From IMG/VR virus record IMGVR_UViG_3300043466_002346, positions 1 to 26,768 of that record: a stretch of DNA of 26,768 bases. One strand, written 5' to 3'. The notes under the pieces are model-generated. The model searched no databases and was not told where the DNA came from. It worked only from the letters and a program-made list of their open reading frames with translations. Shown here in pieces: positions 1 to 8,476 of the stretch (position 1 is its first letter; each line of letters starts with the position of its first letter). The translations under genes were made by a program, and so were the position numbers. This stretch comes from a virus.

Positions 1-239
1 ATCCGTGGGGACATGCGCCATTCTTCTAAGTTTTCGTCAGTAATCATCATTGGGGTTTTGATTGGCTTCTCGTCTTGCATCCTCTCGTAGTCATGCGGTT
101 CGGTGTTTTTCGCACTGACGATATACCAAAGTTTGCCGTCACCACCAGATACGGCTATGCTTCCCAAAAATTCATGCAGTCTTTCAGATTGGATTTCATT
201 ACCAATTTTTACTGAAGTGTCAATTTTTTTATTTTTCAT
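1..239 (-). CDS. Unknown phage protein, 3' end cut by window edge
   Basis: The ATG on the minus strand at 239 overlaps the stop of the upstream 1054-aa gene in an ATGA arrangement, so the two are translationally coupled. The frame stays open for 79 codons to the window edge. The visible protein starts MKNKKIDTSVKIGNEIQSER and contains a GGDGKLWYIVSAKN segment, then a charged stretch with TPMMITDENLEEW. I recognise no family. It is the last visible gene of the leftward head operon. It does not look like a major capsid protein start, although only a third or less of a typical gene may be visible. Confidence 0.7.
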   Translation of the reverse strand, partial: MKNKKIDTSVKIGNEIQSERLHEFLGSIAVSGGDGKLWYIVSAKNTEPHDYERMQDEKPIKTPMMITDENLEEWRMSPR

Positions 240-3200
240 CAGAAAGCCTCGTCAAAATCCCATTCTGGTTCTGGCAATTTTTCAATTGCTTCGTACAGTT
301 TATCTATTAGTTGCTGTGCTTGTGCTGTTATCTTTTTTGTTGTTCCCTTTTCGGCGCTTGTTGGGAGAACTTTTTCTAATAAATCTTTAATCTGGTTAAT
401 CTTAACCTCATCAATAACCCTTGAGCCGTTAAAATTTTCCAATAGGTAATTCAATGTTCCAGCCTCAGCAACACTTTCGTTCAGTATTGCAGAGCCGTAA
501 GTTGATGTTTGACCAAGTACCTCCAAAACTTCACTTGGGTCAACTCCGCCAGTGCTTCTTGTTGTAAAATCAAAACCAAATTGTGCTGAAACGGCATCTT
601 GTAGTTCTTTGACAAAAGAATCAAAATCTTGACCTAGCGCGTCAGATAGTGCTTTCTTCACATCGTCAGATGTTTCCATCCCATCTGGTCGCTTGAAGTT
701 GCCACCCCACCTTCCGCTTTGCATTGAAGATAATAAATTCCTAAACAAAGACTGTTTTTCTCCTACCCCATCAAAATAACTTCCTTCCATGAGGAGGTCT
801 TGCAATACCGATACCGAATCTTCTCTGTTAGTATTCTTTACATGAATTGCCTGATAGTTTACGAATGAGGCAAATCTTTCAGGGTAGTCATTGTATTTTT
901 GTCCAGATCGTACTCTTTCCATTTTTTTAAGTTCTTCTATTGGGGTGGCTGGATCAATTCCTTCGTTCTTTGCAAAAACTAACCCCAAATAACTATCCCC
1001 AATATTAGGACCAGCAGATAGTAATTGGTCAAGCATTGGCGGACTTCCAGCACCAATTTCAAAACCTAAATTTCTAGCAGTTTGGTCATAATGCACAAGA
1101 TGTAGTGCCTCGTGAACTGCAATTGTCAATTGGTTTGAGTCTGTTCCTTTTATTCTTGCAACATTTGGCAACATATCTCCGTCTTCTAAATTCTCTGCGC
1201 CAATTGTAGAATCAGCAAATAAAGCAGTAGGTGACATTTCGGTCAACATGTATATTCTTCCATCTTGGGTTGTTCTTCTCCCTGCGTATCCACCCCTAGC
1301 AATTGCAAATTCTGGTGTTTCAATACCAAGTGAAAATTTCCCCCTAAGCATTGGATATTTTTTTTGCATATCATCAATACCCTGTAGTATCTGTGCGTAG
1401 TTTTTTATCATGATTTTTCTAAGTTCTTGGGCGCCCTCTGGGGTTTTGAGTTTTTCTATAACTTCGTCAAATTCGTCTAATCTTTTTTGTATCATTCTGA
1501 TCTTTAGTGGATCGGTTTCTGCGTCAAGCATTTTCACATAAATATCTCTTTGATCATTTTCTTCGTTCAGCATGTAGGCAATCGCGTCGTCAATTTTTTG
1601 TGCCGTAGTTTTTTCTGTTGGGACTAGTTCCATTTTTTTCTCAATCGCATCAATATCAGACTCTGTTAAATCTCCAAGTTGACTAGGTCGGTATTCTGCA
1701 ACAAATGAGTCAAATGCTTCTGCCGCATCAATATTAAATTGTTCAGGATCAAAAGTGACCGCAACCAGCCCTTCTGCTTCCCTTGCACTAACAAGTGGTG
1801 CTCCTTCTGCGTCTAGAGCGAATGGGTTGACACCAGCAGTATCTTCACCAAACTCGCTGAGTATTTCTCCATCGGCAAGGTCTGGCGTGGGTATGTCTAG
1901 ATCAAGAGCAAAACTGTCAAGTTGTGATACTGGATCTTGCGGTGTGTAATCTGGGTTGGGGAACAGGGCATCTGCAACTTCTGTCGCAGATTTACTTTGC
2001 AGTTCTTTAATGCGACCAACAAGTGCGTCAATATCTGATTTTGACCTTGTGTCTTCATAGGTTGGATCCCAACCTGTTGGATTAGCGGGGATTATATTTC
2101 CATTAGCCATTGCATCTAATGTGTTTTGTGTTGAATACTTATCATCACTTGGTGGATACTTGTCGCTCATATCTTGAAGAATCTTTTTAAGTTTTTCCCC
2201 AAGCGCATCTGCATCTATTTCGCGAATATCGGCTAATGATTGTTCAAGTGCTTGAATTAGTTCTTCGCGATCTTTCTTTTTGTCAGGACTGGCATGCCTT
2301 TCAAAAAATGAATTAAGTGTTTCAAGGATTAGATTCCCTCTTTGCATACCTGCCGTATTACTATTGAGTCCTCCGTCTTCATTAAAGATGGGCAAAGTTT
2401 TATTATGAATAGAATTCCCGTGGTCAATTGGAGCAATTACTATATTCTCCCCATCATCCACCTTTAGGTAGTTGTGACCGTGCCTATCGGTATTCCCCAA
2501 CACCAGATCAAGAAGGACTGCGTGGGTCATTGAATCAACGGATGCATCTTTTCCTGCTTCTCTTTTGTCATAATCGTAACCAACAGATATTTCACCTTCA
2601 TATTTGTTGTGGATCAACTCTGTTACAATTCCGATACGGCCATCCATGTTCCTTACTGCACGCATGGAACTTGCTGGGTAACCAAATTCCTCAAGAACAG
2701 ATGCACTCAAAATTTCTGCACTCAATTCTGTCACTGGTGCAAAACTCATGTACTTAACACCGATCATCTGACCAGTTTTAGTATCAATGAACCGAGCCAT
2801 TCCGTGGACACCGCCACCATAGCCAGCCTCTTTAAATCTTCCACCACCATCACCAGAAATCACATTTTTCAAAATTGCATTCATCAAAAATTCATCTGGT
2901 ATTTGACTCAAATCTGCACCATCAGCCACGGCACTCACTGCATCGTCAGCATTTGTTATCCCAAGTGAATCATCAAACGCACCAATAGGAACATTGGATC
3001 CATCAGCATCTGGAATACCAAGATTCGCTGGCTTTTGATCAACCTTGTGTTTTGCAAGACGACCTTTCTTAAACCTAAAACCATCAACAAACCTCTGTAC
3101 AGCATTTACTGCTTGCGCAGCCAGAGTCTCGGCACTTGGAATCAGACAGTTAGACATTTGCATGTCGGTAAATTGGTTTGCGTTCGGGGTGCCTGGAGGA

Positions 3201-3403
3201 CAACGCAACTTGCCAGCAGAATCAACAATCACTCCAGCGGCGCGAGCAGCACGCATTCCAACCGACTGAAGTGCGTCATTGTCTTTTATCGTAGGTCCGA
3301 GAAATCCTTTGAATAAAAGGATGTTTTCGTGCACAGCAGAAACAGACTTCCTGTACCTCTGTACCCTCTCGTTTGCGTCAAAAGCACGAGACGATTTATA
3401 CAT
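239..3403 (-). CDS. Large virion-locus protein with PI3/4K/HipA-like kinase and HExxH zincin signatures
   Basis: This 1054-aa protein follows a good ribosome site (GGGGAG, 5 nt before ATG). Near residues 66-86 it has a KLRCPPGTPNANQFTD motif, which I associate with actinophage structural proteins. Residues about 200-335 read as a protein/lipid-kinase-like fold: a GVKY lysine (K217), a following acidic helix (E226/E230), a catalytic-loop motif GNTDRHGHN (D306, H308, N311) and IAPIDHG with a metal-binding D327. Such motifs occur in PI3/4-kinase, HipA and SCO1664-type families. Residues about 700-860 carry VHEALHLVHY (H764, E765, H768), a zincin motif, and YPERFASF with E842 as a possible third zinc ligand. 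A long acidic, helical region joins the two. Its place in the head operon suggests a packaged or injected protein that modifies and cleaves host targets; that role is inferred. Motifs are seen, activity is not proven. Confidence 0.7.
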   Translation of the reverse strand: MYKSSRAFDANERVQRYRKSVSAVHENILLFKGFLGPTIKDNDALQSVGMRAARAAGVIVDSAGKLRCPPGTPNANQFTDMQMSNCLIPSAETLAAQAVNAVQRFVDGFRFKKGRLAKHKVDQKPANLGIPDADGSNVPIGAFDDSLGITNADDAVSAVADGADLSQIPDEFLMNAILKNVISGDGGGRFKEAGYGGGVHGMARFIDTKTGQMIGVKYMSFAPVTELSAEILSASVLEEFGYPASSMRAVRNMDGRIGIVTELIHNKYEGEISVGYDYDKREAGKDASVDSMTHAVLLDLVLGNTDRHGHNYLKVDDGENIVIAPIDHGNSIHNKTLPIFNEDGGLNSNTAGMQRGNLILETLNSFFERHASPDKKKDREELIQALEQSLADIREIDADALGEKLKKILQDMSDKYPPSDDKYSTQNTLDAMANGNIIPANPTGWDPTYEDTRSKSDIDALVGRIKELQSKSATEVADALFPNPDYTPQDPVSQLDSFALDLDIPTPDLADGEILSEFGEDTAGVNPFALDAEGAPLVSAREAEGLVAVTFDPEQFNIDAAEAFDSFVAEYRPSQLGDLTESDIDAIEKKMELVPTEKTTAQKIDDAIAYMLNEENDQRDIYVKMLDAETDPLKIRMIQKRLDEFDEVIEKLKTPEGAQELRKIMIKNYAQILQGIDDMQKKYPMLRGKFSLGIETPEFAIARGGYAGRRTTQDGRIYMLTEMSPTALFADSTIGAENLEDGDMLPNVARIKGTDSNQLTIAVHEALHLVHYDQTARNLGFEIGAGSPPMLDQLLSAGPNIGDSYLGLVFAKNEGIDPATPIEELKKMERVRSGQKYNDYPERFASFVNYQAIHVKNTNREDSVSVLQDLLMEGSYFDGVGEKQSLFRNLLSSMQSGRWGGNFKRPDGMETSDDVKKALSDALGQDFDSFVKELQDAVSAQFGFDFTTRSTGGVDPSEVLEVLGQTSTYGSAILNESVAEAGTLNYLLENFNGSRVIDEVKINQIKDLLEKVLPTSAEKGTTKKITAQAQQLIDKLYEAIEKLPEPEWDFDEAF

Positions 3404-3415
3404 CGTCTCCCCTTA

Positions 3416-3682
3416 CTAGATCAGATCGTTGAGTTTTACGGAGTCTTCTTCTTCAGCAACATCGTCTTGCTTCTTGCGTACGCGCTTCTTCGGTTCTGAG
3501 GCAGTTTCTTCTTCAACAGCAACTTCTGCTACTGGTGTTTCAATTACTTCCTCTTTTACCTCAGCAACAACTTCAGTGACGACTTCTGCAACAGCCTCGG
3601 CTACAACTTCTGTTGCAACTTCTGGCTGTTCAACCTGACGGACGATGAATCCAGCGGCGTTTGGTTGGTTCTTCTTTTTCAC
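3416..3682 (-). CDS. Small V/A/E-repeat protein, function unknown
   Basis: This 88-aa ORF starts with GTG that overlaps the stop of the upstream gene (GTGA), and a strong GGAGGA site lies 7 nt upstream, so it is very likely translated. The middle (residues about 20-60) is a degenerate repeat of VAE, VTE and EVV units with no aromatic residues, followed by a basic KKRVRKK patch at 65-71 and an acidic tail. Such composition suggests an extended or helical, low-complexity scaffold, linker or inhibitor rather than an enzyme. Its position between the PepSY-like protein and the kinase/peptidase protein suggests a head-assembly role. A small scaffolding protein is one possibility but I see no specific homology. 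Confidence 0.7.
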   Translation of the reverse strand: MKKKNQPNAAGFIVRQVEQPEVATEVVAEAVAEVVTEVVAEVKEEVIETPVAEVAVEEETASEPKKRVRKKQDDVAEEEDSVKLNDLI

Positions 3683-5181
3683 TTTGATTCCTCCGAGTCA
3701 ATACCAGTTTCAATGGTAAGAAGTTCAAACTCCATGAGATCGCTCAAGAATGATTTTGCTTCTTCTCCATCAAGGCTCTTGCCTTCTGATGTCCATTCTT
3801 CTGGAATCATGTCTTCTTTTCCGAGAGCCATTGCACGCTTCTTAATGTGTGCCATAGCCTTTTCTTTGTCTTTTGCGCGACCATAAGCCATGATTGCGTT
3901 CTTGAGATCCGTCTCGTCTGCGATTGGGTATGAACCATCGTCCATTGCCTCACCGCTCTGTGACATCTTCTCACGCTGATCATCACTGTATGCACGCTTC
4001 AAAGCGAGGTCTGCAACTTCTGCATCAATGTCTGATGCTTCTTCTGCGTCATACTCGTCGTAGCCAAGAACTTCGCCGTCAATGCCTACGAATACATCGT
4101 AAGACTTTCCGTCTTTGCCCTCAATCTCAACTGCGTATGCGTCGTAACCTTCAAACATGTCCGCATCAACAGAGACAACTTCACCCTCAATTGACTTGGT
4201 GGCAATTGTTGCGGCTTCACCGAACGAGATAACTTTCTCGCCAGGAACCGAAGCAACTTCACCGATCAACTCTTCATTGAGAAGGTGCCAGCCCATGCAC
4301 TCGCCACTTGTTCCATCAAAGTAAGCCTCAATTGGCTTTCCATCTTTGCGCTGAACATCAACAACAAAAATGTCTGTCTCGTCTGCGTAACCCGAGTCAA
4401 GAACTTTTCCTGCGAACATGTCTTCTGCAATTCCTTCAACTTCAAGAAGTGATGGAAGATCGCCGTGTGGTTCGCAACCGCCTGGGCACTGTGCACAGAT
4501 GTCTGAACCGCCAGCATAAACCTTGCGCTCAATTGCGCAAACAAAAGCCTGCTCATCGTAGTCAAGTGACTTAACGCCCATTGACTCCATGCGCTTTGCG
4601 CGTGCCTTCTTGCGACGCTTCATCATGCCTTCAAGTTCGTCCCACATCTTGTCTTCTTCGGCATCAAGCATTTCTGCATCTGCTGGAAGTTCGTCATCTT
4701 CAGGTGACATTGAAGCCATATCTTCTTCTGCTTCTTTTTCTTCGTCGTAGTCATCTGGATCGTCTTCGTCGTCCATTGCGTCATCAACACCCATGGCAGC
4801 CATTGGCATTGGCTTCTTTGGTGCCACTGGCATCATGCCCTTTTCATCGTCTGCCGAAACCCAACCATCTTCTTCGTTGCCTTCGTATTCAGACTTAATT
4901 GCAAGTGCAGGTGCTCCGCACTTACCGCAAGTCTTCGCGCCTGGCTTGTAGCCGCACTCTGACATCTCTAGACCTTTTGCACATTTAATTGTGCCGTCAG
5001 CCATTAGTTCTACTGTTGGTGTCTTAGCCATGTTGTTTGACTCCTTGTAGTGCATCGCCTTGACGAGACACCCTGTTGGATTAGGGCAACCAGCACAGGG
5101 TTTCATGCGTTTTTCGCCCGAAACCATGCACTGATATTTTGCTGATTTTTGTGGTAAACCTGTATTAGAAGTATAACTCAT
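3679..5181 (-). CDS. Cys-rich acidic head-locus protein with two PepSY-like repeats and a C-terminal DUF6582-like motif
   Basis: The 500-aa frame has three cysteine clusters that could bind zinc: C18/C29/C32/C38, C67/C76/C85/C88 and C215/C229/C232/C236. Residues 132-180 are almost all acidic. Residues about 244-298 and 316-377 look like two PepSY domains: each has a helix (for example FGEAATIATKSIEGEVVSVD) then a two-strand unit with DGK and a closing DG.xxGY or GW. Residues 399-463 (REKMSQSGEAMDDGSYPI then HIKKRAMALG and IPEEW) resemble a short module often found next to phage prohead proteins (DUF6582-like). The start is uncertain: ATG at 5031 (residue 51) has AAGGAG 9 nt upstream, whereas ATG at 5181 has no clear site but would keep the first Cys cluster. 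PepSY domains elsewhere inhibit peptidases; a similar role here is only a guess. Confidence 0.75.
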   Translation of the reverse strand: MSYTSNTGLPQKSAKYQCMVSGEKRMKPCAGCPNPTGCLVKAMHYKESNNMAKTPTVELMADGTIKCAKGLEMSECGYKPGAKTCGKCGAPALAIKSEYEGNEEDGWVSADDEKGMMPVAPKKPMPMAAMGVDDAMDDEDDPDDYDEEKEAEEDMASMSPEDDELPADAEMLDAEEDKMWDELEGMMKRRKKARAKRMESMGVKSLDYDEQAFVCAIERKVYAGGSDICAQCPGGCEPHGDLPSLLEVEGIAEDMFAGKVLDSGYADETDIFVVDVQRKDGKPIEAYFDGTSGECMGWHLLNEELIGEVASVPGEKVISFGEAATIATKSIEGEVVSVDADMFEGYDAYAVEIEGKDGKSYDVFVGIDGEVLGYDEYDAEEASDIDAEVADLALKRAYSDDQREKMSQSGEAMDDGSYPIADETDLKNAIMAYGRAKDKEKAMAHIKKRAMALGKEDMIPEEWTSEGKSLDGEEAKSFLSDLMEFELLTIETGIDSEESK

Positions 5182-5230
5182 ATTAGTGTTTCTGTTCTGC
5201 TATCACTGCAACGATGCAACTGTAAATTAT

Positions 5231-8200
5231 TTAAGCATTTTCAATAACATCAATAACAGATGTCAATGCCTCAATTGCATCATCGTGGTGGTAACCGAGA
5301 TCGTAGAGTTCTACTCCATCTTCATTGGCAAGTGCTTCAATGCCGTAGTAGTCAAGAACAGGGTCAAGAAGCGACTTAATTTCGTAGACCGACATATAGT
5401 CAGACTGAACTACGAAAAGACCGTCTTTTTGCTCTTGTTCCATGCCACCAGAGTTAATGACCTCTTCAAGCATTCTGTATGCATCACGCAATTTGTTCAT
5501 ATTTCGGGTGCTGAGAACTCGTCCAGCCTTAACCTCAATATCTTCATCAAGTTGCTTCATCATTCCAGAAAGAGCAGAAACGATTGAAGCGATCATTGCA
5601 TTATGACCTTCACCGCCTCCACCACAACCGCAGTCATCTTTGTCGCCACGGGTGAATGGCTTTTCAACGACTTCATCGTCATCATCTTCGCCTTCCATGA
5701 CCCAGTTATCGTCGCCAGTCATGTAAGAGACGAATTCTGGCTCGTCATCCATAAACTTACGGAGTGCCATGTAAGCCATTTCATTGGCTTTTTCTTCGTC
5801 ATCAGTCTCAAAGTCTGGCTCTGATTGGTTCTCTGACTCAAGACGCTCGGCGAACTGCTCCATCATCTGCATGTTCTTCTCGTCATCACCAGTGTCTGCA
5901 AGCAGATACTTGAGTTCATCAGCCGAAAGGGTCAAGAGTGATTTGCCGTCTCCGAGTCGTGCAAGACGCTCATTCCACTGCGAATCGCTCCAGACTGAAC
6001 CGTCTCTAATGCCCTTGAGTTTCTTGCGACAGTTCTTCATGCCTGGGTGGTGGCAACCTTCGTTCGGCCAGAGACCAGTTGTTTCGTGATGTAGCCAAGC
6101 GCAAATATTGCTCAATGGATAAAGTTCTGGATGGTTGGCGAGGATTACTCGGCAACGACGGAATCCGCCTGGCTTCTTCATGATTGGACGCCAGTAGCGG
6201 AGAAGTTTCTCAAGGTTGCCACGGCGAGGACCGTATCCACGGGTCTGTGCTGTAATAATTTCTTGAGGAATAATCCCGCCCAGTGGGTCAGCCTTTTCTG
6301 GCGACTTTGGCTTTACGCCGAAAGGAATTTGTGGATCTTCATCCATTCCGTAGCGATCTTCGTAACGGCGTTCAGCATCAGAACCACTTGGGACATTGTC
6401 GTTGTTCATGTTCAAATAAACCGTTTGTGGCTTAACCCTTGTTGGGTCACCAAACATGAATTCGCCATTCTCAAAATGATAAGAAACACGCAATGTCATC
6501 TGACCCTTTTCACCACGGTGATCAAATACAACGCTATTAGCGTCTGACTCACGAACACGGACAGCACCACCAAAGCGCTTTGAAAGAGCGTAAGGGAGAT
6601 TTGCCTGACGACCCATCTTTGGGTTCCGCGCTTGCACGCCATCATCTTCGCCATATCCTTCGCCTTTTTTCCGTAAAGCGTTAGAGGTCGGTGGTTGGCT
6701 TGCTCGTCGGAGTCTTGCAGTATTTTGCGCAAGAATTCGTTCACGGGCTACTTGACCCGCTGAACGGTCAACGCTGTCAGGGCGACGACGATCATTTGCA
6801 CCTGTTCTTGTGTCAGGACCATATGACTGAAGCGTGCCATCACGCTGTTCTCTTAGGTATTCACTATCCTTTGGCGGTCGTCCAGCGCGATCCTGCAACC
6901 GCCCGTCAGCGCCTTCTGTAATGTATCCAGGCTTGTATTCAGTCCGACTAGCCCTATCAGCCGAATCGGGTTTTCTATTTGGGGCTGAACGGTCTGTTCT
7001 GTCAGCACCCCTACGGTCATCTGCACCAGTTGGTCGTGTGTCACGGCGTCCAACTCCTGCACGGACTGGTTGATCTCCGCCCGTTGAAGGAATTGGGCGA
7101 CCAACTTGTCCTACACCTGCGCGTACTGGCTGATCCCCACCAGTTGATTGACGGTCAGGGCGAGTTCCAACACCTGCGCGTACTGGCTGGTCACCACCTG
7201 TTGAGTTACCTACACCACGGTTCGCTTGAACTCGTTGTGCGGAATCGCCCATTCGGTTCGGTGCCGAACGGTCTGTTCTGTCAGCACCCCTACGGTCATC
7301 TGCGCTCGTTGGTCTGCGTGAATCAGTCTGTCCACGGCGAGTAGCAGCGTCTGTTGCCTGTGGTGTTCCGCGATTAGCAGCGACTCGTTCTGCTGAGTCA
7401 ATTCGTCGTGCTGGTGGTGAATTGTCAATACGATCTGCTGGCTTGCGATCAGCGGCAGATGATCGTGCGGCTTGACCAGCAAGACGGTCGGATTGTGCTT
7501 GGTTACGGCGTGCGCGTGTTGCATCAGTATTCGCACGACCGATTTCAGCCTGTGCTTGTGCTCCACGACCAACTGTCTGCTTGTCAAATGCGGCACGGGC
7601 ACGGGCGCGTGCATTGCGTTCTGCTTCAGAGCGGTCTTCCACTCGGGCGTTTGGTTTGATTCCTTGTGCGCGAAGTTGACCACGAACAAAGCGACGACGC
7701 TCTTGCTCGTATTTTCCGCCAGCAGCACTTTGACGCTTATATGGAACTCGTTGCTCCTGTGGGGTGCCGTCAAAGATCATTCCGTCACCATCACTGTCAA
7801 CGACGTCCATTGAACCTTGCGCAGTTGCGCCTGGTGCTCCAGTGCGTTGACCAACAGTTCCTGCTTGCTGACCAACAGTTGCTTTTGTTCCCATTTCGTC
7901 CGCCTTGATTGAAATTGTTCCAGTCAACTGGTTTGCACCATGGAGAACTGGAGATACTTCGTAAAGTTCAACTGACTTCAAGATGTTTGCTTGGCGCTGT
8001 GGATCAAAGTCGGCATCAAGTGTCTTGTAGCCGATTGACCACTCTTGCTCTTCGCCAAAGAACGAAACATCAGCGAAAGCCTGACGACCACGCTCTGATT
8101 TCAAGTTGAACTGAACGCGTGCATAGACACCGCCAATTCCAGCACGCTTCATCTTCATTGGAAGGCGTGGGTCAGATGCTGGGACTTCATAAATCTCAAG

Positions 8201-8419
8201 AACTTTGCCGATTGGCTCATTCCAGTTGTGACCCCAGACAACGCGTGGCTTGCGACGCTTTAGGCTTTCATTAAATGCGCCAGATACGATGATGTCACCA
8301 ACGGAGTCCTTGTTGCCAATACCTGCAACAAAAGCCTCAACAATTCCAAGCGCTTCGTCAATGGTTACTTGACCTTGTAGCGCCTTATATTCTTGTGCGT
8401 CATCATATTGTGTTGGCAT
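5231..8419 (-). CDS. HK97-type prohead protease fused to Arg-rich repeat linker and C-terminal modules
   Basis: The 1062-aa protein has AAGGAG 5 nt before its ATG. Residues 1-170 match the S78 prohead protease family, which cleaves scaffold and capsid proteins during head maturation: VVWGHNWNEPIGK supplies H64, EWSIGY supplies S128, and ELYEVSPVLHGAN supplies an acidic residue near 151-154. Residues 208-220 (DSDGDGMIFDGTP) look like a calcium-loop or linker motif. Residues about 230-580 are disordered, Arg/Ala/Asp-rich and contain repeats. Residues about 729-804 form a Cys/His-containing module (RRGNLEKLLRYWRP, then WLHHETTGLWP, C756/C773/C789/C797), a type I recall from actinophage head proteins. 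Residues 850-960 are acidic and end in a CGCGGGG turn. The C-terminus (VLSTRNMNKLRDAYRMLEE) resembles an end helix of other prohead proteases. The usual family length is about 150-250 aa, so this is a large fusion that may itself be processed. Confidence 0.85.
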   Translation of the reverse strand: MPTQYDDAQEYKALQGQVTIDEALGIVEAFVAGIGNKDSVGDIIVSGAFNESLKRRKPRVVWGHNWNEPIGKVLEIYEVPASDPRLPMKMKRAGIGGVYARVQFNLKSERGRQAFADVSFFGEEQEWSIGYKTLDADFDPQRQANILKSVELYEVSPVLHGANQLTGTISIKADEMGTKATVGQQAGTVGQRTGAPGATAQGSMDVVDSDGDGMIFDGTPQEQRVPYKRQSAAGGKYEQERRRFVRGQLRAQGIKPNARVEDRSEAERNARARARAAFDKQTVGRGAQAQAEIGRANTDATRARRNQAQSDRLAGQAARSSAADRKPADRIDNSPPARRIDSAERVAANRGTPQATDAATRRGQTDSRRPTSADDRRGADRTDRSAPNRMGDSAQRVQANRGVGNSTGGDQPVRAGVGTRPDRQSTGGDQPVRAGVGQVGRPIPSTGGDQPVRAGVGRRDTRPTGADDRRGADRTDRSAPNRKPDSADRASRTEYKPGYITEGADGRLQDRAGRPPKDSEYLREQRDGTLQSYGPDTRTGANDRRRPDSVDRSAGQVARERILAQNTARLRRASQPPTSNALRKKGEGYGEDDGVQARNPKMGRQANLPYALSKRFGGAVRVRESDANSVVFDHRGEKGQMTLRVSYHFENGEFMFGDPTRVKPQTVYLNMNNDNVPSGSDAERRYEDRYGMDEDPQIPFGVKPKSPEKADPLGGIIPQEIITAQTRGYGPRRGNLEKLLRYWRPIMKKPGGFRRCRVILANHPELYPLSNICAWLHHETTGLWPNEGCHHPGMKNCRKKLKGIRDGSVWSDSQWNERLARLGDGKSLLTLSADELKYLLADTGDDEKNMQMMEQFAERLESENQSEPDFETDDEEKANEMAYMALRKFMDDEPEFVSYMTGDDNWVMEGEDDDDEVVEKPFTRGDKDDCGCGGGGEGHNAMIASIVSALSGMMKQLDEDIEVKAGRVLSTRNMNKLRDAYRMLEEVINSGGMEQEQKDGLFVVQSDYMSVYEIKSLLDPVLDYYGIEALANEDGVELYDLGYHHDDAIEALTSVIDVIENA
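6987..7303 (-). repeat. 38-bp exact direct repeat pair within the protease linker
   Basis: The same 38 bases, beginning GAACGGTCTGTTCTGTCAGC, occur at 6987-7024 and 7266-7303. They encode two copies of ADDRRGADRTDRSAPNR in the disordered linker. Identity at DNA level, not only protein level, suggests recent duplication or recombination. Confidence 0.9.
7049..7204 (-). repeat. Three tandem STGGDQPVRAGVG repeats in the protease linker
   Basis: Protein residues 406-457 contain the 13-residue unit STGGDQPVRAGVG three times, starting at residues 406, 425 and 445, with short variable spacers. Two DNA copies share ACACCTGCGCGTACTGGCTG; the third has diverged. This is a low-complexity linker expansion. 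Confidence 0.9.
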
Positions 8420-8438
8420 TTTTGCTCCTTGGGTATAT

Positions 8439-8459
8439 ACAACAATAAACTATTGTTGT
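8439..8459. repeat. Perfect 9-bp inverted repeat upstream of the protease ribosome site
   Basis: ACAACAATA, a 3-nt loop, then TATTGTTGT forms a perfect dyad. On the minus strand it lies about 11 nt before the AAGGAG of the protease gene, so as RNA it would be a hairpin in the protease leader. It could affect translation or stop or stabilise transcripts; it is AT-rich and not followed by a U tract. Confidence 0.6.
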
Positions 8460-8476
8460 CTCCAAAAATGCAACAC

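Noticed and set aside
3924-4898. Plus-strand ORFs of about 100 aa over the Cys-rich gene
   Set aside because: They are His/Leu/Arg-rich shadows of the acidic minus-strand gene.
7210-7773. Minus-strand ORF of 187 aa inside the protease linker
   Set aside because: It is another frame of the CG-rich repeat linker; its His/Gln/Val-rich sequence is an artefact of the Arg and Ala codons.
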